The notes below the pieces were generated by a model that was not told the origin of the DNA, did no database searches, and was given only the letters and a program-made list of their open reading frames with translations. This document shows positions 47,060 through 56,868 of a stretch of 64,000 nucleotides of DNA, one piece after another; the stretch's first letter is position 1, and every line of letters begins with the position of its first letter. Both the position numbers and the translations under genes were made by a program. The stretch is from Psettodes erumei (taxonomy: Eukaryota; Chordata; Actinopteri; Pleuronectiformes; Psettodidae), in contig JAFBJZ010000618.1 in the NCBI GenBank assembly GCA_016785225.1, positions 206,501 through 270,500 on the forward strand, read 5' to 3'.

Positions 47060-47490
47060 ATAATAAAACAATAAACCATCCAGATCTCCCAGGTCATCTG
47101 GATCAGGTCTGCTTTCTGGCCCCAGAGTCAGAACTAAACATGCAGAAGCTGTGTTTAGTTTTTACACACCAGCTATTTGGAACAAGCTCCCAGAGAATTG
47201 CAGGACCACTCCAACTCATGAGTTCTATTAAAACAAGGCTGAAGACTTGCCTGTTTGCTGCTACTTTTTATTCAATCTAATATGCTGTACTACAACTTTT
47301 ACTCTTGTATTTTATACTCTTTACTCTATACTTTATATTTTGTGTATAACTGTTTCTTATGTTCTTTTGTGCTGTCAAGCCAAAGTGCTTTACACAAACA
47401 AGAACTTGTTTGTGTAAAGCACTTTGGCTTGCCCTGTTGTTCAAATGTGCTATGCAAATAAAGCTGTCTTGCCTTGCCTTGATGGCAGTG
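47060..47490 (+). pseudogene. LINE 3' end (L2/Rex-like)
   Basis: Frames read the C-terminus of a LINE polyprotein (an RSGLLSGPRV-like start, 'FYTPAIWNKLPENCRTTPT' in shifting frame, 'KTRLKTCLFAATF'). A 3' UTR and the ending 'gtgctatgcaaataaagctg' followed by TTGCC repeats are typical of fish L2-like LINE tails. The 3' UTR holds a perfect palindrome. Confidence 0.7.
47376..47431. repeat. Perfect 27-bp-arm palindrome with 2-nt spacer
   Basis: 47376-47402 is the exact reverse complement of 47405-47431, with AA (47403-47404) between them. The right arm is the normal LINE 3' UTR segment (TGTGTAAAGCACTTTGGCTT); the left arm looks like an inverted copy of it. Confidence 0.95.
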
Positions 47491-49558
47491 AGAGATAGAG
47501 CCAGGGCAGAACATCTTGCAGCCACATCATGAAGATGCACTGAGATGAGAGTACTTTGTTCCACTCAATGTCAAACTGCTCATGAACACACCACCCACTG
47601 TGGCAATGTCAAACGACTTCCTCAGCTGCAGTGTGTTCACTTCATATTAACATTATTCATGCTGACAGAGAGTCATGACTCCTGCAAGAGAAAATTCCTT
47701 CCTCCTTTCCAGGTGGACTGAGATTAGATTGAGTGCTTGTTTTACATCACAATGGAATCAGAATCTACAATACAGGGAATAAACTACCCAACTCTAATGA
47801 TGTAAAAGAGGAAATCCGTTTTTTTGCTATCTTTATTCATCAACATTTAAAAATATGCTTACATTCAGGCTTCAGCTCTGATATCAGCAGTTCATAGAAC
47901 TGAATTTTGTGTTAATCATGCAGTTTATCATCTTGATAATAACCAGGTGGACTGTCAGTCAATATCCAAATTCAGCTTGTGTGCCACAGCAACTCATTTC
48001 ATTGAAAGAAGCTGCACAAAAGCCATGCTCTATTGAAGAAACATCTTTCTGTGTTATTTATATAACCAGATACAAATAATATTTAATCACAGATGTCCAG
48101 CATGCAAAACCTGAAACCAGAGTGCCTCTCTTTTCTGACCAACTCTGCAAGGGCCATTTATGTGAATGCTGAACAGAGCCAGCTAAAACCAAGATAATTT
48201 CCCTAAAAACATATCAACATTTGGATAAATCCTATTGTTTCATGAATTTTATTTTTATTTGACATTCTAACTTGATATTGGCTGAGTTAAAAAAAAAATC
48301 AGGGCACAAAAACTTAAAATATAAATACTCAAAAACATAATGTTAGAGGGATGAAAACAGTCATAACTAAGTCACTCACAAAGCCTCATGTATAAACAAT
48401 GCTTGTATTCATCCCATTATTATATTTTATAACATTATGCAAGCTATGATTATCTTATTATGGAATTATGGTTTTACATATTGACATGCAATAGTGATAT
48501 CTTTGTTTCTGTACTTGTATCATTGATACCCACCAAAATCAACTGAGCTAACAAATGAATAAGTAGTTAGTTGCCACCTTTGGTTTTTTAAAAAAATCAA
48601 AAAAAATGTTTTTTAAGATAACACTTCCGTAAAAGTTACCAAAACTCACTGACCAATTTCAACTTTCATTTTGCTGTGCAAGTTTTGTGTCATGTTATAC
48701 AGTTAGGGATTACACAAAACTGTGATACAATATGTCTTTAAAGACATCAGCAATCAATTGTAAAATATAGTTTATTTAAGATCATGGTGTGCATGTATAG
48801 TCTCCCTCTGTGGAGGGTTTGCAACACATTGCTGTGCACTCATTCTGAAAAGGAAAACAGAAACGTTTACTGTTTGTTACAACTACTAGAATATTGTCTA
48901 ATGTTTTGTTAGGTTTCACATGGTCATTTACATGCCAATGTGCAATGAAGAAGTCTAAAGTTAGACTTTAGATATCCCTGTATTATGCTTTATTTATGTC
49001 TGGATGTATGTATCAGGTTCTTAGTTAAGACTTAGCTGTGGGTTGTTGGAGTCAGCATGAATATGAGCAAAAGAAGAAACTCTGATCTCTTCATCTGAAA
49101 ATAAAAATAAAAATAAAAAAGGTACACCCAGAGATTTTAACTCTGCCGCTGAGGTTACCTGAGTAGAGTTTACAAGATTTACAAGGACAACAGTGGCACC
49201 AGTCTTCCTTTTTCCCTGGCCCCAGTGTTTTAGACCTTCTGTATCAGTCACTGTGGAATGTACTTTGCCGGTTTATTCACAGTTTTCTGTATGTAGATGG
49301 TCAGATGATGCTGATGGTGTGGGATTTAATGTGGCACATACCTTTGGATATTGTATGTGTTGTGTGGACGGTTGTGTCTCTAATTGATTTATTCCTGATG
49401 GAACAGCAGGAAGGAGGGAAGGAATCAAGTGTTTTTTTCAGTTTGGCAGAGATTGTCTCCTCTGACTGGAAACAATATGCAAGGTGATAAATGATTATAT
49501 TGTCTTTTTCTTTATTCTGACACACATTTGCCTGAAAAATACTTTGTTTTTCCTTAGG
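47491..49558. other. Unassigned AT-rich DNA
   Basis: No gene or repeat family recognised. Poly-A tracts occur near 48290 and 48590. Confidence 0.4.
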
Positions 49559-49672
49559 CCATGCCCCACCCCTCCACCAAATTTCAAGAAAATTGGTTCA
49601 GTAGTTTTTGCATAATCCTGCTAAAAGACAGACAGCGATGACAACATAACCTACTTTGTAGAGGTAATTACA
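49559..49672 (+). repeat. Widespread fish interspersed repeat fragment
   Basis: Contains 'ccacccctccaccaaatttc', 'aagaaaattggttcagtagt', 'tttttgcataatcctgct', 'aagacagacag' and 'aacataacc', then 'gaggtaatta'. This string of phrases is common across fish genomes. Class not recalled. Confidence 0.6.
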
Positions 49673-50629
49673 CTTTAAGTGTAAACCTGATGTATGACAG
49701 AGGACAATAACATTGAATAAAAATAATTTGATCAACCCCATAGATAAAACTACTGGATCCAGCTATTTGATTTGCAAATTGCAAATGGATATTCAGTATC
49801 AGTATCAGTTTGGGCATTCACTACTGTTTTATATTTCTCAGAATATCTACAGGCAGTTACACATTGCAGAAATGACTGCTGATTCATCTGCTGAAAGAAA
49901 CAGGGAATCGGCTTCTTACTCAGACAAAACACAGTTGCATCTATTGTGACTGAAAGCAAACAGCACTGCAGTCATGTGCGTTCCTCTTCAAAGTTTGACT
50001 TTGGTCTGCTTTGGAAACATCCATGTTCTAACCATGTTCTTAAACCAAAGCAAAAAACAGGGTCTTATCATGCACACACTGCTGTGTAAAAATCCTAATT
50101 CCTTGTGGGTCTATATCCCTGTGAATTGTTTTGACATAATCATGTATCCAAAAGATCATTCTTCCTCCATTTTGATCATCAGACCTGATTGGGGTTCATC
50201 ATGTTGTTGAAAGCAGCTCCCTCCACTGTCTTTATGACCCCTATTCAAGGACAAATTCTTGTTGGGTTGTGTGACAAGACAGTGACGAGGCTGTGACTAA
50301 GTCTACTGCACCGATGGGGAAACAGCAATGATGATGATAGCAATGATGATGGTGATGTCAGCGTCATGCTGGCATGTCATGGCTGTCCTCATTAAAAGCT
50401 TCTGAATTCTAAGCAGTCCTTACAGCTGACTCTGCTGCCAAGTCACATAAGTGAAGGAATGGCTCAATTAAATTCAAGACACAGTAATAGAGGTTCTGTT
50501 TTTTTCAAGTTTGTAAAAAGGCTCTTAATGGGGGAAGCTTTTTCCTATATAGGCAAATGAATGTCTGATTTTTTTGTAAATAGTGGGATTTATGTTACAT
50601 ATTTAGTGCTCTACTTTGTGTAAGGCCCT
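49673..50629. other. Unassigned AT-rich DNA
   Basis: No gene or repeat recognised. A GATGAT-rich tract lies near 50325. Confidence 0.4.
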
Positions 50630-51597
50630 TTTTGAATCCAATCCAATTGTATTTGCATAGCACCAATGCACACATCACTGTATTTAACGCTATACATCAA
50701 TTGTTCTAATGACAATGCAAGTCATAATGTATACTGCTATGGGCTTCCACTAATTCCACAACCAATAATAATAATAATAATTCAACAGATGTCCTGCATC
50801 TGAGGAGTCAGGTACCTGCATTATGAGAACAGGGAGAGATGGAATGAGAGGAGACACACAGACTATGAGAATGGGAAGAAAAAGTTAGTAACATAGCATT
50901 ACTGTTTACCTGAGAAAAGGAAAGTTTTAAGCCTAACCTTAAATACGGATAGTGTGTCTGCCTCCTGAACCCAATTTGGGAGTTCCATAGAAGAGGAGCC
51001 TGATAGCTGAAAGCTCTACCTCCCATTCTATTCTTACAGACTCTAGGAACTACAAGTGGACCTGCACTTAGAGAACGCAGTGGTCGGTTGGGATAATAGG
51101 GAACTATGAGCGCCCTAGAACTAAGATATCATGGTGCTTGACCATTAAGAACTTTGTAGGTGAAGAGGAGGATTTTAAATACTATTCTCGATTTTACAGG
51201 AAGCCAATGCAGGGAGGCTAACAGGAGTGATATAATCTCTTCTTCTAGTTCCTGTCAGCTCTCATGCTACAACATTTCGAATGAACTGGAGATTTTTTTT
51301 ACAGTTATTGGGACATCCTGCAATAATGAATTGTAGTAGTCCAGTCTAGAGGTAACAAATGCATGGAATAGTTTTTCAACATGGTGTACTACGTCAATGA
51401 TGTCAAAAGCAGCACTAAGATTGAGCAGAGTCCATTATCTGAGGTCATGAGAAGATCACTGGTAATTTTCATAAGTGCTAATTCTGTGATATGATGTACT
51501 ATAAAACCTGACTGAAAATCTTCAAACATACCATTCCTTTACAAATAATCACATAATTGATGTTTAACAGCCTTTTCAATAATTTTAAAAATAAATA
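50630..51597 (-). pseudogene. L2-like LINE, 3' half (left of chromovirus)
   Basis: Minus frames from 51592 read I-F-K-I-I-E-K-A-V-K-H-Q-L-C-D-Y-L and 'FEDFQSGF' and 'LCSILVLL', the start of the reverse transcriptase palm. After an internal deletion they read 'HAFVTSRLDYYNSLLQD', an 'ITPVLASLHW'-like block and, at 51026-50870, RAFSYQAPLLWNS with a following helix. The 3' end at about 50630-50680 ('ggtgctatgcaaatacaatt' on the minus strand) is typical of L2-like LINEs. The central palm with the Y-x-D-D box is deleted. Confidence 0.8.
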
Positions 51598-52075
51598 TGA
51601 CACAGGACTGCTTTTGGACCAAGTAGTGCAGGAGACCAGAGGCACACAGTTCTGAGTTTTTATTGGGTACCAGCGAGGAAAACACCACAAGGGAATTCCT
51701 GAAGAGTTGCACACGTGGTGTTGCTGGCGTGGTGTTCTGGTGTCGACTCTCCAGGGATGTGGACGTAGATGTAGCTGAGGTCAAGATCGTGGTCAGCAAT
51801 GTAGACGTGGTCAAAGACGTAGCCATGGTCGGAATCGTGGTCAGGGAAGTAGTCATGGTCAAGGACAAAGAACGCCGGATGTTGCAGGGCAATCATCTGG
51901 CACAGAGTGAATGAGAGCTGGGCTTTTGTAGGGAAGCAGAGTGATTGCTGATGAGCATCAGGTGTGTCTCGTCTGCCTGTCGGGGAACCAGCCATGCCTC
52001 CTGTCACCACCTGGGAGCAAGGGAGAAGAGAGGGTGAGGCAAACCGGAAAGCCACGCCCATCCTGGGCCATCACA
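51598..52075 (-). repeat. Chromovirus-2 3' LTR
   Basis: 478 bp, minus-strand TGTGATGGCCC...CCTGTGTCA. It matches 56363-56863 closely; the other copy has extra repeated 'gtagccg' triplet-like segments. Confidence 0.9.
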
Positions 52076-52086
52076 GTACCCCCCTC
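52076..52086 (-). other. Chromovirus-2 polypurine tract
   Basis: GAGGGGGGTAC on the minus strand, abutting the 3' LTR start TGTGATGG. Confidence 0.8.
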
Positions 52087-53206
52087 AATGAACGCCCCCT
52101 GGCGGCCTACCGGGCTTGTTCGGGAACTCCCGGTAGAAATCAGCAAGCAGTGGCAGGTCCAGGATAAGGCTCTTGCTGACCCAAGACCTCTCCTCTGGAC
52201 CATACCCCTCCCAGCCCTCGAGGTACTGGAAACTGCGGCCGCGTCTACGTACGTCCAGCAGGCGGCAGACGGTAAATGCCGGGTGACCGTCGATGAGCTG
52301 GGTAGGTGGGGGGGGACTCAGCCGGGGGGCTCAGGGGGCTCTTCTTGACCGGTTTGCGCAGGGACACGTGGAAAGTGGGGTGGATTTTCAGGGCTGGGGG
52401 GAGTTTTAATTTGACCACTGCAGGATTTATGATGTGTTCTATGGTGTAGGGGCCGATATATCTGGGGTAAGTTTGCGCGACTCGTCTGTACTCCGGAGGA
52501 GGAGTCCTGTGACGGTCCACCAAGCGTCGGTTGCGTTCCGCTGTTTGCGTCAAGGCTGCCCGGGCTTCCCGCCAGATTCGGTGGGCATGATGTAGGTGGT
52601 CTTGTACTGAGGGTACCGCGACCTCGCACTCCTGGCTCAGGAACAGGGGAGGCTGAAAACCCTGGGAGACCATGAAGGGGGACATACCTGTGGCGGAGCT
52701 GACCAGGGAGTTATGACCGTACTCGACCCAGGGTAGGTGCGTGGACCAAGAGGTCGGTAGCCGGAAAGCCGCGCAGCATAGGGCCGACCAAGTCATGATT
52801 TGCCCGCTCCGTCTGGCCGTTGGTCTGGGGATGGTACCCGGAGGAGAGACTGGTTGACGCCCCCAGGGTTTGGCAGAAAGCCTTCCACACTTGGGAAGTG
52901 AACTGGGGGCCCTGGTCCGACACAATGTCCTGGGGAATGCCGTGAAGGTGAAACAGATGGTGGATGAGTAGTTCCGTGGTTTCTAGAGCGAAAGGTAGTT
53001 TCGGTAGGGGAAGAAAATGGACAGACTTTGAGAAACAGTCGACTATGGTCAAAATGACTGTATTCCCACTTGATGGCGGTAAGCCAGTAACAAAGTCCAC
53101 AGCAACATGGGACGGTGAGGTATCGGTATTGGACGGAGAAGGCCAGCCGGGGCCTGGTGAGAAGGTTTGCTGCGGGCGCAGACGGAGCAGGCCAGGACAT
53201 ACTCAC
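52080..53206 (-). pseudogene. Chromovirus-2 integrase core, C-terminal domain and chromodomain
   Basis: The frame at 53100-52711 holds the integrase core with 'ILTIVDCFSKSVHFLPLPKL', the second catalytic Asp in SDQGPQF and the catalytic Glu in N-G-Q-T-E-R-A-N. The first Asp lies in MDFVTGLPP. A +1 shift near 52800 leads to 'LPWVEYGHNSLVSSATGMSP' and 'KIHPTFHVSLRKPV'. In another frame to about 52085 comes a chromodomain reading 'FQYLEGWEGYGPEERSWVS' and 'ILDLPLLADFYREF'. Chromodomains direct integration to particular chromatin in chromoviruses. Apart from frameshifts, the catalytic triad is intact. Confidence 0.9.
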
Positions 53207-54068
53207 GGGTGTTGGCAGACATGGACGGCCACCAGAACCTCTGATGAAGCATGGCTAGAGTCCTATGGTAGCCGGGGTGGCAAGCCAGCGTCGAATCATG
53301 GGCCCAATGTAGCACTGACGACCTCACCAGGGCAGGGACGAAGAGCCGATCCTCTGGGCAGTCTGTGGGAAAGGCCTGCCCCCGGAGGGCCTCCTGGACC
53401 GCATGCTTGATCTCCCACCTGGCCACCCCAACCACACAAGATGATGGGACAATGGTCTCCGCAGGGGCCTCCTCCCCTGTGGGTGAAAACTGGCGGGAAA
53501 GCACATCAGGCTTGTTATTATGGGAGCCCGGGCGGTAGGTAATGGTGTAATTGAACCTACCCAGGAATAGGGCCCACCGCACCTGACGTGGGTTCAGCCT
53601 CCGGGCGGAATGCAGGTAGGACAGATTTTTGTGGTCTGTCCAGACGATGAACGGGTGTTCTGCACCCTCCAGCCAGTGTCTCCACTCCTGCAGCACCAAT
53701 ACCACGGCCAGCAGCTCCCTGTTTCCCACATCATAATTCTGCTCGGCTGGGGAAAGGCGCAGAGAGAATGCGCAGGGGTGGAGTTTCTGGTCATCTGGGG
53801 ACCGTTGGGACAAGACTGCCCCCACTCCGGAGTCCGAGGTGTCGACCTCCACGATGAACTGTAGGCGTGGATCCAGGTGTACCAGCACAGGGGCGGTCGA
53901 GAACCTCTCTTTGAGGGTCTCGAACGCTTCCTGTGCTGCTGGGGACCATTTGAAGGCCGCCTTGGTGGACGTGAGTTGGGTGAGTGGGGCTGCCAACCTA
54001 ATATAGTTTTTAATGAAACGTCTGTAGAAGTTGGCGAACCCCAGGAACCGTTGGAGGTGTTTCCGCAT
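53049..54068 (-). CDS. Chromovirus-2 RT thumb, RNase H and integrase zinc-binding domain
   Basis: A 339-codon open frame. It starts with the RT connection (LQRFLGFANFYRRFIKNY), then RNase H with 'VEVDTSDSGVGAVL', NRELLAVVLVLQEW and 'WTDHKNLSYL' (catalytic acidic residues D, E, D in place), then the integrase H-x-H-x-C-x2-C zinc-binding region ('HPGYHRTLAMLHQRFWWPSM', 'YVLACSVCARSK'). This is the longest intact domain run in the element. It is retrotransposon-derived and not a host gene. Confidence 0.9.
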   Translation of the reverse strand: MRKHLQRFLGFANFYRRFIKNYIRLAAPLTQLTSTKAAFKWSPAAQEAFETLKERFSTAPVLVHLDPRLQFIVEVDTSDSGVGAVLSQRSPDDQKLHPCAFSLRLSPAEQNYDVGNRELLAVVLVLQEWRHWLEGAEHPFIVWTDHKNLSYLHSARRLNPRQVRWALFLGRFNYTITYRPGSHNNKPDVLSRQFSPTGEEAPAETIVPSSCVVGVARWEIKHAVQEALRGQAFPTDCPEDRLFVPALVRSSVLHWAHDSTLACHPGYHRTLAMLHQRFWWPSMSANTREYVLACSVCARSKPSHQAPAGLLRPIPIPHRPMLLWTLLLAYRHQVGIQSF

Positions 54069-54241
54069 GGAGGGGACTGGCCATTCCAGGACTGCTTGGA
54101 TTTTGGCTGGGTCAGGCTCTAGTTGGCCCCGCTTAACGACGAACCCCAGGAAAGAAACGGACGGGACACTGAACTTGCACTTCTCTACCTTGACGAACAG
54201 CTTGTTCTCCAGAAGTCTCCGTAAGACTGCCCTAACATGTG

Positions 54242-54979
54242 TTACATGAGCCTCGTGGTTCTGGGAGAAAACAAAATGTCATCTAGGTACACAAAAACAA
54301 ACCGGTTCAGCATGTCCCAGAGAACATCATTAACTAGAGCCTGAAAAACTGCTGGAGCATTAGTCAGGCCAAAAGGCATTACCTGGTATTCGAAATGTCC
54401 CAGGTGAGTATTGAAAGCCGTCTTCAATTCGTCACCCTCCCTGATTCTTACTAAGTGATATGCATTGCGTAAATCCAGTTTTATGAAGATAGCAGCGTCA
54501 TGAAGCGGGGCAAAAGCGGAGTCCAGTAGTGGTAGTGGGTATTTATTGTTAGTGGTTATCTCGTTCAGGCCGGTGTAATCTATGCAGGGGTGCAGGGAGC
54601 CATCCTTCTTTTCCACAAAGAAGGCTCCTGCCCCCAGGGGTGACGATGAGGACCGAATGAGACCCACGGCCAGGGAATCTCGGAGGTACGCCTCCATTGC
54701 CTCCCTCTCCAGCTTGGAGAGTTTATAAAGTCTCCTGGAAGGAAGAGGGGACCCCGGGAGAAGGTCAATGGCGCAATCATAAGGTCTGTGGGGTGGCAGG
54801 GAGAGGGCCTGGTCCTTGCTAAAAACCAACTTTAGGTCATGGTATTCCCTAGGGACACCTGATAGATCAATTTCCTCTGGAGAGCTCGGGGGGAACGGAG
54901 GACTAGGAGGGGTAGCGGAACGGAGGCAATTGGCATGGCAGAAAGGGCTCCAGCTAGTTATGGAGCGCGGACCAATCAA
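54242..54979 (-). CDS. Chromovirus-2 reverse transcriptase (intact core frame)
   Basis: A 245-codon frame. Motifs in order are LYKLSKLEREAMEAYLRDSL, 'LIRSSSSPLGAGAFFVEKKD', 'GLNEITTNNKYPLPLLDSAF', IFIKLDLRNAYH (motif A Asp), MPFGLTNAPAVFQALVND and FVYLDDILFS (motif C, Y-L-D-D). The frame ends shortly after motif C with a shift; the continuation is the frame starting at 54068. All three catalytic Asp residues are present. Confidence 0.9.
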   Translation of the reverse strand: MIGPRSITSWSPFCHANCLRSATPPSPPFPPSSPEEIDLSGVPREYHDLKLVFSKDQALSLPPHRPYDCAIDLLPGSPLPSRRLYKLSKLEREAMEAYLRDSLAVGLIRSSSSPLGAGAFFVEKKDGSLHPCIDYTGLNEITTNNKYPLPLLDSAFAPLHDAAIFIKLDLRNAYHLVRIREGDELKTAFNTHLGHFEYQVMPFGLTNAPAVFQALVNDVLWDMLNRFVFVYLDDILFSPRTTRLM

Positions 54980-55168
54980 TTAGTGGGTTATGTTTTTTCA
55001 ACCAAGGTAACTCTACCACGACGCGGGAAGAGGGCAAGGGAATTATGTACAGTTCTATCTGCTCGTGATGGTTACCGGAGAGCGTGAGGGAAATGGCTTT
55101 GGTGCAGAGGGTTATCCTGGCTAAATGCCAGCTGTCTAACGCCAACACCTCCTTTGGGCTCACAAGGG

Positions 55169-55387
55169 TTAGTGTGGGAATGTTTGCCTGACCAGTTCCT
55201 CGTCAATGAAACTATCATCGGCCCCTGAGTCTACCAGTACCCGGATGGGCAGGTCTGCATCCGGCCAGCGCAACATACCTTCAACGTGGATTCTTTTGCT
55301 TTCCAAGGAGGACGAGGACTGGGCAGGCCGGCTTCCTGGTGAGACTTTGCTGGTTGGGAGCGCCGCCGCTGCGGTAAATCCGGACAC
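55169..55387 (-). CDS. Chromovirus-2 protease (partial frame)
   Basis: The aspartic protease active site is intact as V-L-V-D-S-G-A-D-D-S-F-I-D near 55235-55200, followed by EELVRQ. Downstream, 55163-54954 in another frame continues with 'VLALDSWHLARITLCTKAIS' and 'NHHEQIELYIIPLPSSRVVV'. A shift separates the two. Compare chromovirus-1, where the active site carries a 5-bp deletion. Confidence 0.8.
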   Translation of the reverse strand: MSGFTAAAALPTSKVSPGSRPAQSSSSLESKRIHVEGMLRWPDADLPIRVLVDSGADDSFIDEELVRQTFPH

Positions 55388-56362
55388 CCAGCCTGGAGGT
55401 GTCCCCCCTGGCCGCAGTAAAAGTATAGTCCCAGGCGGTTGCGGTGTTGTCGCTCAGTGGACAACAGTCAGGTCCGTCCCAGCTGCACGGGCTCATCCGC
55501 ACTGGGTCGTGGATGTGCAGTCTCTGCTGGGCGACCACCAGCATACTCCGTCGCTCTGGCAGGCTGCCGGGAAGGACTGGCGGTGGTAGCGAACCCCCGG
55601 GGCTTCCGCTCATCCGCCTTTTCCCTCCCTCTCTCCCTGAGTCGGTTGTCCAGTCGGGTGGCTAACTGGATGAGCTCCTCTAGCGAACCTGTTTTGTCTC
55701 GAACTGCTAGTTCGTCCCGGAGCTCATCCGACAACCCCCTCAGGAAGATGTCCTGCAGAGCTGCCTGATCCCAGCCACACTCTGTGGCTAAGATGCGGAA
55801 GTCCAGTGCGTACTGGGTGACGGAATCCATGCCCTGGCGGAGCAACAAGAGCCGGCTCACTGCCTCCTTTCCCTGGACCGGTTGATCAAAAACGCTCCGC
55901 ATCTCTGCTGTGAACTCTTGGTAATCCAGGCACAGAGAGGGCTCGTGATGTGCGAGGGCCAATGTCCACGAAGGGGCTTTGCCGGCACAGAGACTCATGA
56001 TAAATGCAACCTTGGACTGGTCGGTGGCGTAGGTAGCCGGCTGCTGGCTAAAAACCAGGGCACACTCGTGCAGGAACTCCGCACATGCCCCTAGGTCCCC
56101 TGTGTACCTGGCTGGGATCGGGATGTACGATTCTCGGGGTGAGAGAGTAGATGGTCCCAGAGGTACAGCTGGTGGTGGAGGAGCAGGTGAGGCGGTGGCT
56201 GGCGGAGCGGACAGGAGGCCGAAACTCGAGAGGCTGCTGAGTTGCGACGTGACCTAGCCGCCCATCGAGCTGGGTCACGCTGGAGGCCAGTTGTTGTATA
56301 GCCTCCAGAGCTCTTGTCAGTGCTGATTCCTGCTGGCCGAGGAGCGCGCCTTGTGAGGCCAA
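55231..56362 (-). pseudogene. Chromovirus-2 gag
   Basis: The capsid-like region is in the frame 55998-55468 ('EFTAEMRSVFDQPVQGKEAV', 'LDFRILATECGWDQAALQDI', 'SLEELIQLATRLDNRLRERG'). The nucleocapsid is in 55464-55231, where the zinc knuckle reads Y-F-Y-C-G-Q-G-G-H-L-Q-A-G-C: the first Cys has become Tyr (chromovirus-1 has Cys). The N-terminal coiled-coil region reads 'ALTRALEAIQQLASSVTQLD' near 56310. The start codon and about ten codons are lost in the LTR-junction deletion. Confidence 0.85.
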
Positions 56363-56863
56363 GACAGGAGTGCTTTTGGACCAAGTAGTGCAGGAGACCA
56401 GAGGCACACAGTTCGAATTTTTATTGGGTACCAGCGAGGGAAACAGCGCAAGGGAATTCCTGAATAGTCACACACGTGGTGTTGCTGGCGTGGTGTTCTG
56501 GTGTCGACTCTCCAGGGACGTGAACGTAGATGTAGCCGTGGTTGAGGACGTAGCCGAGGTCAAGATCGTGGTCAGCAATGTAGACGTAGTCGTGGTCAAG
56601 GCGTAGCCGTGGTCGGAATCGCGGTCAGGAATGTAGTCGTGGTCAAGAACAAAGAACGTGGGATGTTGCAAGGCAATCATCTGGCACAGAGTGAATGGAG
56701 AGCTGGGCTTTTGTATGGAAGCAGAGTGATTGCTGATGATGAGTGTCAGGTGTGTCTCGTCTGCCTGTCGGGGGACCAGCCACGCCTCCTGTCACCACCT
56801 GGGAGCAAGGGAGAAGAGAGGGCGAGGCAAACCGGAAAGCCACGCCCATCCTGGGCCATCACA
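56363..56863 (-). repeat. Chromovirus-2 5' LTR
   Basis: About 501 bp, minus-strand TGTGATGGCCC...TCCTGT. The last few bases (GTCA in the 3' LTR) and the following primer-binding region are missing: the LTR runs directly into gag sequence equivalent to codon ten or so of chromovirus-1. It contains AATCATCTGGC at 56675-56685 (plus-strand reading). Confidence 0.9.
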
Positions 56864-56868
56864 AAAAA

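Larger units (their letters stand above)
51598..56863 (-). mobile_element. Chromovirus-2: near-complete sushi-type Ty3/gypsy retrotransposon
   Basis: 5.27 kb on the minus strand with two LTRs, gag, protease, reverse transcriptase, RNase H, integrase and a C-terminal chromodomain. Flanks are aaata (51593-51597) and aaaaa (56864-56868), a 4/5 match for a 5-bp target duplication. It is inserted in an L2-like LINE reverse transcriptase, separating N-L-I-F from I-F-K-I-I-E-K-A-V. Stops and shifts are fewer than in chromovirus-1, so it is probably younger, but a deletion at the LTR/gag junction removes the primer-binding site. Confidence 0.95.
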
